From NCBI GenBank assembly GCA_005888095.1, contig VBKF01000112.1, positions 1-50,243 on the forward strand: a DNA stretch of 50,243 nt. The letters are read 5' to 3'. Numbering within the stretch: position 1 is the stretch's first letter; the number at the start of each line of letters is the position of its first letter. The notes beneath the pieces were generated by a model. It searched no databases and was not told the origin of the DNA. It saw only the letters and a list, made by a program, of their open reading frames with translations. This stretch comes from Deltaproteobacteria bacterium (GTDB lineage: Bacteria; Desulfobacterota; Binatia; DP-6). A program made the position numbers and the translations under genes. Below are positions 1-8,676 of the stretch, one piece after another.

Positions 1-1060
1 CTTCTTCCGGTAGCTCACGTCGTTGATCCAGATCTTCCACAGCTCGCCCGAGCGGTCGTAGATGTCGGAGTACGGGATGCCCCAGGTTTCCTTGTCGATG
101 AAGAGCACGCGCTTGCCGTAGGCGTACTGCGGCAGCTTCGAGATGCCCTCGAGCACGTAGACACGCCGCTTCTCCCAGACCTCGTCGAAGGCCCAGTCGA
201 CCTTGTCGTGCCACTTCACGGGGTAGTGCTGGGCGTGCAGGATGCCGAGGAGGTCCCGCTCGCCGAGGTACTTCCAGTCCATCCAGCTGACCTGGCCCGC
301 GTAGCCGTAGTAGCTGTCGACGTCGGTGTCCTGGCCGAAGAGGGCGTCGGAGCGCTGGGCGGTGGAGAGCCGGCGCACCCGCCGCAGGGACGGCAGGTAG
401 AGCCACGAGTCATCCTGCTTGTCGGGGGAAGTGTAGCGGTTCCCGAGCGCGCCCAAGCGCGCCCACGCCCTTCAGGTCGAAGGGCTCGAGGATCGGATAG
501 AGGCCCTGCTGCGCACGGTAGCCGTTGGGATTCGGCTTCTCGGGTTTGGGGTCGACGTACAGCCGCCCAGTCCAGAAGAGCCGCCGGAAGTGGTCGAGGA
601 GAAAATGACGCTCGACGGTGAGCGGCCCATGGTCGGCGATCGCACCGGTGTCGGCGTCGAAGTTCCTGAGGTCGGTGTCGTCGAGGCCGTTCACGTAGCC
701 ATAGTCGTAGTTGAACATGATCTTGAGGACGAACTGCGGATCCTTCGGATCGGGGTTGGGGAACGGCTGGCCGGCGACGTAGTTCTCCATCGAGCGGCCG
801 TCCGCCGCGAGCTTCACCTGCGAGGCGTACTTCTCGGTGGCTTCCTTGTAGGCGCGCGGCCACTCCACGTGCTTGGTCTCCGTGATGGTGAGCGGGAAGC
901 CGTGCTTGATGCACCATTCGAGACCCGGCGAGATGAGGTCCTTCACCTTGTCGATGTTCGCTTCGGTGATCTTGTCCCCGGGGACGACCTCGGCGCGCGC
1001 GGCCGGCACGAGCATCATTGCGGTCACCACAAGCGCGGCTGCGAGCTTGCGTGTCGTCAT
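1..1060 (-). pseudogene. DUF1329 exported protein, frameshifted and cut by the window edge
   Basis: This is the N-terminal part of a DUF1329 family protein, an exported, probably outer-membrane-associated family related to LolA/LolB-like lipoprotein sorting folds; its substrate is unknown. Translation most likely starts at the ATG at 1060, preceded by an AGGAGG ribosome binding site. Residues 1-23 are a signal peptide ending AARA, followed by the mature start EVVPGDKIT. The reading frame breaks at about 443-462, where a 10-bp unit is duplicated. With one copy removed, the protein reads straight on through GVGALGNRYTSPDKQDDSWL and continues to the window edge with typical family segments such as WMDWKYLGERDLL and LFIDKETWG. 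The C-terminus lies outside the window. The break may be a real mutation or an assembly error. The family assignment is fairly sure. Confidence 0.75.
443..462. repeat. 10-bp imperfect tandem duplication causing a frameshift
   Basis: Two adjacent 10-bp units, CCGAGCGCGC at 443-452 and CCAAGCGCGC at 453-462, match at 9 of 10 positions. They sit exactly where the minus-strand DUF1329 reading frame shifts. Deleting one unit restores a continuous frame with family-like sequence on both sides. Confidence 0.7.
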
Positions 1061-1404
1061 TGGTTGCCCCTCCTGGGCGGCGCCGGCGGTGTCCTGCGCG
1101 GCAGCCCCGTTTGACCTTGGCCGATTGCCGGTGCCCGCGTTCATCTGCGCGGCCACGGTGAACCTCCTGGATACTCTCGTCCGAGTACCAGCCCTCGAAG
1201 GCCCGGGTCAATCGAGCCATTCGGTCTAGCCATTCGGTCGCGACCGGTCTGACGTTTGGCCGGTTCAGCGGGTTGATGACGGTCGAACGCACCGCGCGCG
1301 ACGGCTCCTCACGAAGAGTTCAAGCTCAGTGGGCCTATTAGACATTGACGCCCGCGACGGCATGGCGGTATGGCCCCCGCAGTCGACGCGGAAAGGAGAA
1401 ACAC
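1061..1404. promoter_or_regulatory. Divergent intergenic region with a 12-bp direct repeat
   Basis: This 344-bp gap separates the leftward DUF1329 gene from the rightward beta-helix gene, so it should hold both promoters. A perfect direct repeat of AGCCATTCGGTC lies at 1215-1226 and 1228-1239, a 13-bp period that could be a regulator site. I see no convincing -35/-10 pair. Confidence 0.3.
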
Positions 1405-2553
1405 ATGACGCGCATGGCTCTGGCACTGGCCTCCTTGCTGCTGCTCGGAGGGGCGCTCCCGACGGCCGCCCGCGTCTTCCACGTGAAGTCAGGGCACTCG
1501 ATTCAGGCGGCGGTCGATCAGGCGAGCACGGGTGACATCGTGATGATCGCGCCCGGCACGTATCACGAGGCGGGGCGGCCCTGCCCGACCGAGCCGGGGA
1601 ACATGTGCGCCGTCGTGGTCGACAAGGACGGCATCACGCTCATGGCCCAGGCCGGCGGCGCCGGCGCCGTCGTGCTCGAGAACGCAGGCGGACAGGATCA
1701 GGGGATCGCCATCGCGAAGCAGGGCGCGGACGGCGCCACGTGTATCGGTGACGCCTCCCAGCGTATCCGCGGTGCGCGCGTCACTGGCCTCACCGTAAAC
1801 GGCTTCGGTGGCGACGGCATCTTCCTCTTCTGCGTCGACGACTGGAGCGTCACCTCCTGTAGTGCGAACGACGACGCCGAGTACGGCATCTTCCCGTCGC
1901 ACTGCGGCCCCGGGCGTGTGAGCCGCAACGTCGCCACCGGCGCCAACGACACGGGCATCTACATCGGGCAGTCGCACGACGTCCGCGTCGACCACAACCG
2001 GGCGACGGGCAACGTGAGCGGATTCGAGCTCGAGAACTGCTCGCACTCGCGCGTCGACCACAACGAGGCCACCGGGAACACGGGCGGCGTGCTGACGTTC
2101 ACCAACGTCTTCCTCGACGTGAAGCAGAACGCCGACAACCGCGTCGACCACAACTTCAGCCACGACAACAACAAACCGAACAGCTGCCTCGACCCGAGCG
2201 ACGAGGTCTGCGCCGTGCCGCCGGGGACCGGCCTCCTCGTCCTCGCCACGGACCGGAACCAGGTCGACCACAACGTCGTGACGGGCAACGACTCGTTCGG
2301 CATCGCGGTCGCGAACTTCTGCGTCGCGAACAACCTCACGCCCGACCAGTGCAACGCGCTCGACATCGAGCCGAACCCCGATTTCAACCGCATCCTCTTC
2401 AACCACGCGACCGGGAACGGCGCGAATCCCTCGCCGCTCATCAACCCCGTGTTCGCGGTCGATCTCGCCTGGGACACCAGCGGGACGGGCAATTGCTGGA
2501 CCGGCAACGTCGTCGGGACGACCTTCCCCGCGACGTTCCCGCCCTGCTTCTGA
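1405..2553 (+). CDS. Exported right-handed parallel beta-helix protein
   Basis: The ATG at 1405 follows an AAAGGAGAA ribosome binding site and gives 382 residues. A signal peptide with an ALASLLLLGGALPTAA core precedes the mature start at about residue 21. The mature protein begins with the FHVKSGHSIQAAVDQASTGD segment typical of pectate-lyase-like and NosD-like beta-helix proteins. Short repeats of the form VDHN followed by TGN recur through residues 190-320, and each probably forms one coil of the helix. Cysteines are scattered along the chain, in keeping with a disulfide-bonded extracytoplasmic protein. These folds usually bind or cleave polysaccharides, but no catalytic motif identifies a substrate here. 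The gene seems monocistronic and diverges from the DUF1329 gene. Confidence 0.85.
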   Translation: MTRMALALASLLLLGGALPTAARVFHVKSGHSIQAAVDQASTGDIVMIAPGTYHEAGRPCPTEPGNMCAVVVDKDGITLMAQAGGAGAVVLENAGGQDQGIAIAKQGADGATCIGDASQRIRGARVTGLTVNGFGGDGIFLFCVDDWSVTSCSANDDAEYGIFPSHCGPGRVSRNVATGANDTGIYIGQSHDVRVDHNRATGNVSGFELENCSHSRVDHNEATGNTGGVLTFTNVFLDVKQNADNRVDHNFSHDNNKPNSCLDPSDEVCAVPPGTGLLVLATDRNQVDHNVVTGNDSFGIAVANFCVANNLTPDQCNALDIEPNPDFNRILFNHATGNGANPSPLINPVFAVDLAWDTSGTGNCWTGNVVGTTFPATFPPCF

Positions 2554-2632
2554 GGCGCGGCGGCCCGCACTAGCTACGGGGGGGCCGTGCACACATGTCG
2601 CTGGTCGCGGCCGGCCGCGCCGGATTCGCCGC

Positions 2633-3338
2633 ATGCGATCCCACGCAGACCCCGACCGGTCCGACATCGCCAATGCCCGGGCGTTCGTTGCGGACCGGTG
2701 CGATTGTGACGCCACGACGAGCCATGGGGCCTACGTGAAGTGCGCCGTCGAGCAGGCGAGCGCCGCCCTGCAAAACGGGAGCTGCGCAGGGGCGGTGAAG
2801 AGATGCGCGGCGCGGTCGACGTGCGGGAGGCCAGGCTTCGTCACCTGTTGCGTTACGACCGCCAAGGGCACGCGGTGCGGTATCAAGCGGGATGCCGCTC
2901 ATTGCAGGGCGCCAAGGAACGGCACCGCGTGTGCCGACCACCACCACGACCACGACACTGATCCGAACCGCGTGCACTGGTCCCGCCGAGCCGCCCCTCT
3001 GCGGTGGGACCTGCCCCGCGGGCGAGCAGTGCGGAGTGGACTACGATTTCACGCCCTACACCAACTCGTGCGGCTGCTTTCCCAACGGCGTCACGCCGTG
3101 CGGGTCATCCGACTATCGGCAGTGCGGAGGCGCGTGCTTCGGGAACGAGGTCTGTCAGGCGTTCCACCTGGGGCCGGACAGCCGAGGCGACATCCGGACC
3201 TGCGCCTGCGTGGACCCGGCGCAGAGCTGCACGACCTCGCCTGCGAATACCTGTACACCGGGCCCCTGCCCGCCGGGGGCCGCGTGCAGCTCGATCCTCC
3301 AGAACGGGACGGAATCGTGTGACTGTCGGACTCCGTGA
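2633..3338 (+). pseudogene. Degenerate Cys-rich secreted protein with frameshift
   Basis: Two overlapping frames together make one recognisable Cys-rich protein. The first (from 2633) carries a block with many Cys residues, including CDCDATTSHGAYVKCAVEQA and CGRPGFVTCC. The second takes over at about 2930-2940 with a Thr-only linker encoded by ACC/ACG codons, followed by a Cys-rich C-terminal domain (CGGTCPAGEQCG, CACVDPAQSC) ending at 3338. The switch sits just before the Thr repeat, a plausible slippage site. The first frame also lacks any signal peptide, and an ATG at 2595 opens a different frame, so the 5' end seems broken as well. I therefore call it a pseudogene; an assembly error is the alternative. 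No enzymatic function can be assigned. Confidence 0.6.
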
Positions 3339-3387
3339 GCCGAACGGCCCGCTGGGAGTCTCTCGTTCCCCGACACCCGTACGCTAG

Positions 3388-3708
3388 CTAGCCGCGCAGC
3401 GCCGCCGCCACCCCCGCCTGACCGACGTGGTACAAGTCACGATGTTGGCGACCGGCGCCCATCTCGGTCCGCGGGGCGGGCGTGAGGCGCGCCACGGGTC
3501 GGCTACTCGGATCCGATGTTCCGTCTTCGGTCCTCAGCTGCGATCCGCGACGCGCAATTGCCGTGGTTGCGGGCACAGGAGTGGGCTGCCCGCGCGCCGC
3601 CGCAACGCACAGCGCCGTGACGGTCGCGAGCAGCACGCTAGCGCCCGCCGCCGGCCACAGGTAGTCGCCGAGTCGTGGCGTCGAGAGTCCGCTACAAGTG
3701 TTGCCCAC
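3388..3708 (-). CDS. Possible small membrane-anchored protein
   Basis: A GTG start at 3708 would give 106 residues with one hydrophobic stretch (about residues 17-38, rich in Ala, Leu and Val) followed by a Pro/Thr/Arg-rich, low-complexity tail. It begins 24 bp after the stop of the TPR gene and could be co-transcribed with it. I recognise no family, and chance open frames are common at this GC content, so it may not be real. Confidence 0.3.
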   Translation of the reverse strand: MGNTCSGLSTPRLGDYLWPAAGASVLLATVTALCVAAARGQPTPVPATTAIARRGSQLRTEDGTSDPSSRPVARLTPAPRTEMGAGRQHRDLYHVGQAGVAAALRG

Positions 3709-3732
3709 GAGCGGCTCGGCGGCCGCGCGGGC

Positions 3733-4560
3733 TCACCTTCGTCGCTCCAGGTATCTGGCGAAGAGCGTCGGGCTCAGGCGCCTCATCCGCTCCCGGATCG
3801 CGACCCGCTCGGCGTGCGTCCGCGCGGCGCGGTGTTCAGCCATCGCCCGGTAGAACAGGAGGCCGGGCGCGGTCGGCTCGTCTGCAAGCCCGGGAAGCGT
3901 CGGTGGCGGAACGTCGAATATCCCTTCCACCGCCCCGACGGCTGCCACCCAGAAGACGGGATCGCCATCGACCTCATACTCGCAGGCCGCTGCCGCGCCG
4001 AGGGCGGCGACCTCCGGATCGGCGATGCGCTCGAGCGCTACGCCGTCCGGGCGCTCCGCGAAGGCCCGGGCGTACTCCACCCGCGCGCCGCCGACGTCAC
4101 CCAGCCGATAGAGCGCATCGCCGTGCGCCGCGCGCGCCCGCGCGTTCCCAGGATCGCGGGCGAGCGTCGCGCGCAACGAACGCTCGCCCTGCTCGAGGTC
4201 GCCGCCGAGGAGCCAGTAAACGCCGGCCGGCTCCCGCTGAACAATGCACCCGGCGCCGTGGAGCGCTTCGGCCTCGCGCGCCACGCCTCGGTGCCACGCA
4301 GCGAGGAGCTCGGGCGGCACCTCGTCGCGCAGGGCGATCACCGCGCCCAGCATGTCTCCGTGCTGCTGCGCGAGGTGGTCACGCCGGGCGAGGAGGGCCG
4401 ACGCGCACTCCAGCTCCTGCCGCGCGGCGCTGTCAGACGGGAAGTCGGCGAGCGTCGCCCGGAACTCCTCACACGCCGCCGCCAGGTCGAAGTCGCGGAG
4501 CGCCCGCCTGGCGCGCACGACATGGAGCGTCCGCTCCGCGAAGAGGTCTAGCTGTCGCAA
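3733..4560 (-). CDS. Tetratricopeptide-repeat-like protein
   Basis: The protein has 275 residues, starting at the ATG at 4560 (MRQLDLFAERTL). It has no signal peptide, so it is probably cytoplasmic. The N-terminal third is helical (ARRALRDFDLAAACEEFRAT). Residues 120-180 contain TPR-like helix pairs with the usual pattern of small and aromatic positions (ARAAHGDALYRLGDVGGARV, EYARAFAERPD). The C-terminus is an Arg-rich helix ending in ARYLERRR. TPR folds mediate protein-protein contacts, and the partner is not visible from the context. The divergent neighbour on the right is a Uma2-family nuclease with no evident link. Confidence 0.7.
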   Translation of the reverse strand: MRQLDLFAERTLHVVRARRALRDFDLAAACEEFRATLADFPSDSAARQELECASALLARRDHLAQQHGDMLGAVIALRDEVPPELLAAWHRGVAREAEALHGAGCIVQREPAGVYWLLGGDLEQGERSLRATLARDPGNARARAAHGDALYRLGDVGGARVEYARAFAERPDGVALERIADPEVAALGAAAACEYEVDGDPVFWVAAVGAVEGIFDVPPPTLPGLADEPTAPGLLFYRAMAEHRAARTHAERVAIRERMRRLSPTLFARYLERRR

Positions 4561-4758
4561 TGCCGCGCTCTACCGCAACGGCGGGGCCGAGCCAAGAAGG
4601 TTCGGTCGCTGTCCGTCGTGTGCATTGCGGAGGCGGCCCGCCCGGGGTTAGCATCACGCGCCGTGAACCGAGCCCGGCGACCATCCCGCCGTCGTCCAGT
4701 GGGTTGGGAGCTCGGCGCACGAACGACGCGCCGAAAGGCGCATGCATGGGAGCAGCGA

Positions 4759-5391
4759 TTGACCGAGGCGGATCGCCACCCTAACGACCCGGTCCTGATG
4801 GAGCCCGGCTGGGCGGAGGCGCGCGCCGAGGGGACCCTCCAAGGTCTCCGCATGACGGCGGACGAGTTCCTCGACCGGCCCGACGACGGGTACCGCTACG
4901 AGCTGGTCGAGGGGGTGGTGGTGATGTCGCCGAGCCCGCGCATGCGGCATCAGGCTGTCACGATGGAGATCATCAGGCAGCTCAACGTGTTCCTCACTCG
5001 GCATCCCATCGGACAGCTGCTGGCGGAGACCGACATGCACCTCGGCCGGGCGAAGGGCCGCGACTTCGTCTACCGGCCGGAGGTGCTCTTCATGACGGCT
5101 GAGCACTGGGCCCGGGCGGGCGACCGCCTCGTCGGCCCCCCGGCGCTGGTCGTCGAGGTCGTGTCGCAGGGCTCGCGGCGCTACGACCGCATCACGAAGA
5201 AGGCGGACTACGAGCGCTTCGGCGTCCTCGAGTACTGGCTCATGGACCCGGAGCGTGACGCCATGACGTTCTGGCGGCTGCGCGCGGGCCGTTACGTCGA
5301 GATCGAGCCCGAAGGCAAGCGCTTCGCGAGCGAGGCGATCCCCGGGTTCGTGCTCGATCTGGCGAAGGTCCGCAAGATATTTTCTCGCTGA
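4759..5391 (+). CDS. Uma2 family (DUF820) endonuclease-like protein
   Basis: This Uma2 family protein has a PD-(D/E)XK nuclease fold. Visible family features are YELVEGVVVMSPSPRMRHQ near the N-terminus, then YRPEVLFM, then ALVVEVVSQGSRRYD and KADYERFGVLEYWLMDPE. The usual PDV acidic residue reads PEV here, a conservative change at a metal-ligand position. I chose the TTG at 4759 because a GGGAG box lies about 8 bp upstream, which gives 210 residues; ATGs at 4798 and 4852 are alternatives without a good ribosome binding site. Members are abundant, often multi-copy, and their biological role is poorly known. Confidence 0.8.
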   Translation: MTEADRHPNDPVLMEPGWAEARAEGTLQGLRMTADEFLDRPDDGYRYELVEGVVVMSPSPRMRHQAVTMEIIRQLNVFLTRHPIGQLLAETDMHLGRAKGRDFVYRPEVLFMTAEHWARAGDRLVGPPALVVEVVSQGSRRYDRITKKADYERFGVLEYWLMDPERDAMTFWRLRAGRYVEIEPEGKRFASEAIPGFVLDLAKVRKIFSR

Positions 5392-5527
5392 TCGGGGACA
5401 TGCGGCGCCTCCACGTCCTCTGGCAAGGTAGCCCCCTGGTACGATCCCTCCGTCTCGGCTAGAGCCGTGCGCATGAAGGGCCGCCGCGCGCGCGTTTCAG
5501 CGCGCCCGGCGAAACGGAGGCCATGGG

Positions 5528-7783
5528 ATGCCTGACGAACGCACCAGCTATCGCGTCTGCCCGTTGTGCGAAGCGACCTGCGGGCTCGAGATCCGCAGCC
5601 GCGGCCGGGAGGTGGTGAGCATCCGGGGCGACGAGGCGGACGTCTTCAGCCGGGGCTTCATCTGCCCCAAGGCCTACGCGCTGAAGGAGCTCGACGCCGA
5701 CCCGGACCGCCTCCGGACCCCGCTCGTCCGGCGCAACGGCATGCTCGAGCCCGCCACCTGGGACGAGGCCTTCGCCGAGATCGAGCGGCGCCTCGTCCCC
5801 ATCATCCGTGAGCGCGGCCGCGATGCGGTTGGCGTGTACCTCGGGAACCCGAGCGTGCACAGCCTGGCGCTCAGCCTCTACGGCCAGGCGCTTCTCCGCG
5901 CGCTCGGGACGAAGAACCTCTTTTCGGCGAGCACCGTCGACCAGATGCCGAAGCAGGTGGCGGTGGGGCTCATGTTCGGCACGATGCTCAGCACGCCCGT
6001 GCCGGACCTCGACCGGACCGATTACCTGCTCGTCCTGGGCGCCAATCCCTTCGTATCCAACGGGAGCCTGATGACGGCGCCCGACGTGCCGGGCCGGCTG
6101 CGGGCCATCCGGCGGCGCGGCGGAACGGTGGTGGTCGTCGACCCGCGCCGCACCCGCACGGCGGCAGAGGCGAGCGAGCACCACTTCATCCGGCCGGGGA
6201 CGGACGCCTACTTCCTCTTCGGCATCGTCCACGCGCTGTTCGCCGACGGCCTCGTGCGGCTCGGCCGCCTCGCCGAGCACACGGCGGCGGTCGAGGAAGT
6301 GGAGGCGCTCGCACGGCCCTTCGCCCCCGAGGCCGTCGCGGGACGCTGCGGGATCGATGCCGCGACCATCCGCCGACTGGCGCGCGAGCTCGCCCGGGCA
6401 GAGCGCGCCGCCGTCTACGCCCGCATCGGCACCTGCACGCAGGAGTTCGGCACGCTCGCGAGCTGGCTGGTGGACGTGATCAACGTCCTCACCGGCCACC
6501 TCGACGAGGTGGGAGGCGCGATGTTCACCCGCGCCGCGACCGGCAGCCCGCACACGCGCGGCACGCCCGGGAGGGGAAAGGGCGTGCGCTTCGGTCGCCG
6601 GCGGAGCCGGGTGCGTGAGGCGCCCGAGGTGTACGGCGAGCTGCCGGCCGCCTGCCTTGCCGAGGAGATCGAGACGCCCGGCGAGGGGCAGATCCGGGCG
6701 CTGGTCACGGTCGCCGGCAACCCGGTGCTCAGCACCCCCAACGGCGCGCGTCTCGACCGGGCGCTCGCCTCGCTCGAGTTCATGGTGAGCCTCGACATCT
6801 ACGTCAACGAGACGACGCGTCATGCGGACGTGATCCTGCCCGGCCTCTCGCCCCTCGAGCAGTCTCACTACGACGTGATCCTGCGGCAGCTCGCGATCCG
6901 CAACGTCGCGACGTATTCGCCGCCAACCTTCGATCCGCCTGCGGGACACCCGTCCGAGTGGCAGACCGTGCTTCGCCTGGCGGCGATCGTCGCCGGTCAG
7001 GGCGAGGGCGCCGACATCGCCGCGCTCGACGACTTCGTCGTGATGCAGCGCGTGGAGCACGAGGTCGCCGCGCCCGCCTCGCCGATCCACGGCCGCGACC
7101 CGGTGGAGATCCGGTCCCTGCTCGCACCTCGGCGCGGTCCCGAGCGCCTGCTCGACCTCCTGCTGCGCACCGGCCCGTACGGCGACGCCTTCGGGGCGAA
7201 CCCGGGCGGACTCAGCCTCGCCGTCCTCGAGGCGAACCCCCACGGCATCGACCTGGGCCCGCTCGAGCCGCGCATCCCCGAGGTGCTGCGCACCCCGTCG
7301 GGCAGGATCGAGCTTGCCCCCGAGCCCATCGCGGCCGACGTCGAGCGCCTGCGCGCGGCGCTCGAGCGTTCCGACGGCGAGATGGTGCTCATCGGCCGGC
7401 GCGATCTCCGCTCGAACAACTCCTGGATGCACAACCTCCGCGTGCTCGTGAAGGGCAACCCGCGCTGCACGGCGCAGCTCCATCCCGCGGACGCCGCGCG
7501 CCTCGGGATCGCCAGCGGCGAGCTCGCGCGCGTCACCTCGCGCGTGGGTGCGATCGAGCTGCCGGTCGAGGTGACCGACGCGATCATGCCGGGCGTGATG
7601 AGCATCCCCCACGGCTGGGGGCATGACCTCACGGACGTTCGGCTCGCGGTCGCCTCCGCGCACGCGGGCGCGAACAGCAACCGCCTCGCCGACGAGCTCG
7701 TCCTCGACCCGCTCTCGGGCAACGCCGTGCTGAATGGCCTGCGGGTCGCGGTGGAGCGCGCGGTGCAGCCCGCGTCGCCGTAG
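5528..7783 (+). CDS. Molybdopterin-dependent oxidoreductase (formate dehydrogenase-like)
   Basis: This 751-residue protein belongs to the DMSO-reductase/formate dehydrogenase superfamily. The Cys motif C11, C14, C18 and C46 (CPLCEATC, then FICPKA) binds one 4Fe-4S cluster. The central domains bind bis-MGD, and the C-terminal domain (from about residue 625, IGRRDLRSNNSWMHN) is the molydop-binding barrel. No Tat signal is present, so it acts in the cytoplasm. At the place where formate dehydrogenases carry Cys or selenocysteine as Mo/W ligand, the sequence reads SASTVDQM, so the ligand is not an obvious Cys/Sec and the substrate is uncertain. The ATG at 5528 has GGAGG 7 bp upstream; another ATG at 5523 is out of frame. 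No partner subunit gene adjoins it. Confidence 0.85.
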   Translation: MPDERTSYRVCPLCEATCGLEIRSRGREVVSIRGDEADVFSRGFICPKAYALKELDADPDRLRTPLVRRNGMLEPATWDEAFAEIERRLVPIIRERGRDAVGVYLGNPSVHSLALSLYGQALLRALGTKNLFSASTVDQMPKQVAVGLMFGTMLSTPVPDLDRTDYLLVLGANPFVSNGSLMTAPDVPGRLRAIRRRGGTVVVVDPRRTRTAAEASEHHFIRPGTDAYFLFGIVHALFADGLVRLGRLAEHTAAVEEVEALARPFAPEAVAGRCGIDAATIRRLARELARAERAAVYARIGTCTQEFGTLASWLVDVINVLTGHLDEVGGAMFTRAATGSPHTRGTPGRGKGVRFGRRRSRVREAPEVYGELPAACLAEEIETPGEGQIRALVTVAGNPVLSTPNGARLDRALASLEFMVSLDIYVNETTRHADVILPGLSPLEQSHYDVILRQLAIRNVATYSPPTFDPPAGHPSEWQTVLRLAAIVAGQGEGADIAALDDFVVMQRVEHEVAAPASPIHGRDPVEIRSLLAPRRGPERLLDLLLRTGPYGDAFGANPGGLSLAVLEANPHGIDLGPLEPRIPEVLRTPSGRIELAPEPIAADVERLRAALERSDGEMVLIGRRDLRSNNSWMHNLRVLVKGNPRCTAQLHPADAARLGIASGELARVTSRVGAIELPVEVTDAIMPGVMSIPHGWGHDLTDVRLAVASAHAGANSNRLADELVLDPLSGNAVLNGLRVAVERAVQPASP

Positions 7784-7827
7784 ACGGGCGCGATTGCCCG
7801 GGATAGGCTCTACTGCAAGGGGTCGCG

Positions 7828-7847
7828 GGGCCTAACCAAGAAGGCCC
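7828..7847. terminator. Hairpin between convergent genes
   Basis: GGGCCT at 7828-7833 pairs with AGGCCC at 7842-7847 across an 8-nt loop. It lies between the ends of two convergent genes, as expected of a bidirectional terminator, but no T-tract follows. Confidence 0.3.
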
Positions 7848-7853
7848 GGCGCT

Positions 7854-8264
7854 CTACACCGCGAGAGGGATGCGCGAACCGTCGGGCCGGCGCCAGATCG
7901 TCCGGAACTCACGGTCGTAGGTCCACACCTTGAAGCGACGCTCGCGGCCACAGACGACCGCCAGATAACCGTCGGCCCAGTCGGGCTCGTGATCGGCGTA
8001 GCCCACGAGCCATGCGAAGATGTCGTTTCGAAGTCCTGCGTCGTCGGCGATCGGGCAGGGGCCCGCCGAGAGGGCTTGGAGCAAATCGCGCAAGCGGGCG
8101 CGGTGGTGTGCACGGGGCAGCAAGAAGCAGGCCTCGGTCAGCACGGGGAGCGGTACACCAAGCGGCGAGCGGGCCAGACGGCGCAGGTCGCGAGCGGCCC
8201 GCCGATGCAGCCGCTCGCGGGGATCCGTCAACGCGACGAGGACGTTGGTGTCGAGCAGGATCAC
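7854..8264 (-). CDS. PIN-domain ribonuclease toxin (VapC-like)
   Basis: The protein has 136 residues and starts at a GTG at 8264. The PIN-domain acidic residues are visible: MILLDTNVLV with D5, the Glu of VLTEACFLL, and the Asp residues of EPDWADGYLAV and WTYDREF. PIN toxins are Mg-dependent RNases that cut tRNA or rRNA when freed from their antitoxin. Its start overlaps the antitoxin stop by 4 bp (GTGA), which implies translational coupling. The length is typical of VapC. The target cannot be read from sequence. Confidence 0.85.
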   Translation of the reverse strand: MILLDTNVLVALTDPRERLHRRAARDLRRLARSPLGVPLPVLTEACFLLPRAHHRARLRDLLQALSAGPCPIADDAGLRNDIFAWLVGYADHEPDWADGYLAVVCGRERRFKVWTYDREFRTIWRRPDGSRIPLAV

Positions 8265-8548
8265 CCTTGCCGTCCGCGGCGACGGAGGCGCCGGACAACG
8301 GCCTGTCGCACGGCGCGGGGGTCGCGGACATCGACGGAAGGCGGCGCGAGGCCAGGAGGATCGGGATGACGCTCGTAGAGAGCCCGCAGGAGCGCGTCGA
8401 CGTCGCGGGGCCGCAAGGGGCGACGCAGACGTTCGTACTCGTTGCGGATGGCGTCGCGCACGAGCTGTGAGATTGGTACGTGCCGCGCACGTAGCGCCGC
8501 GACGCGCGCGGCATCCTCCGAACGCAGGCGAACGTTGAGGAGGCGCAT
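8261..8548 (-). CDS. Ribbon-helix-helix antitoxin of the PIN module
   Basis: The likely product has 95 residues, starting at the ATG at 8548 (MRLLNVRLRSEDAARVAALR); an upstream ATG at 8566 would add six residues. The N-terminal 45 residues look like a ribbon-helix-helix DNA-binding fold (a short strand NVRLR, then two helices with VPISQLVRDAIRNEY). The Arg-rich C-terminus would be the toxin-binding part. It precedes the toxin gene with a 4-bp overlap, the standard antitoxin-first order. The upstream AT-richer patch carries a good promoter. Confidence 0.75.
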   Translation of the reverse strand: MRLLNVRLRSEDAARVAALRARHVPISQLVRDAIRNEYERLRRPLRPRDVDALLRALYERHPDPPGLAPPSVDVRDPRAVRQAVVRRLRRRGRQG

Positions 8549-8553
8549 GACGT

Positions 8554-8582
8554 CTTGTAAATACATCCCGTCTTTATGTCAA
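8554..8582 (-). promoter_or_regulatory. Predicted promoter of the PIN toxin-antitoxin module
   Basis: Read on the minus strand, a perfect -35 TTGACA (8577-8582) is followed after 17 bp by TACAAG (8554-8559). The expected start point falls at or next to the ATG at 8548, so the mRNA may be nearly leaderless. The IR TGTA-AA-TACA at 8556-8565 overlaps the -10 and could be the antitoxin operator. Confidence 0.5.
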
Positions 8583-8676
8583 CGACAGTTCGCGCATCCC
8601 GGGTGGGAGCGCGTCGCGCGCGCTGTCGCCGGACGCGAGCCACTCGCGGCTCCAGCGCAGGAGGAAGGAGCGCCAG

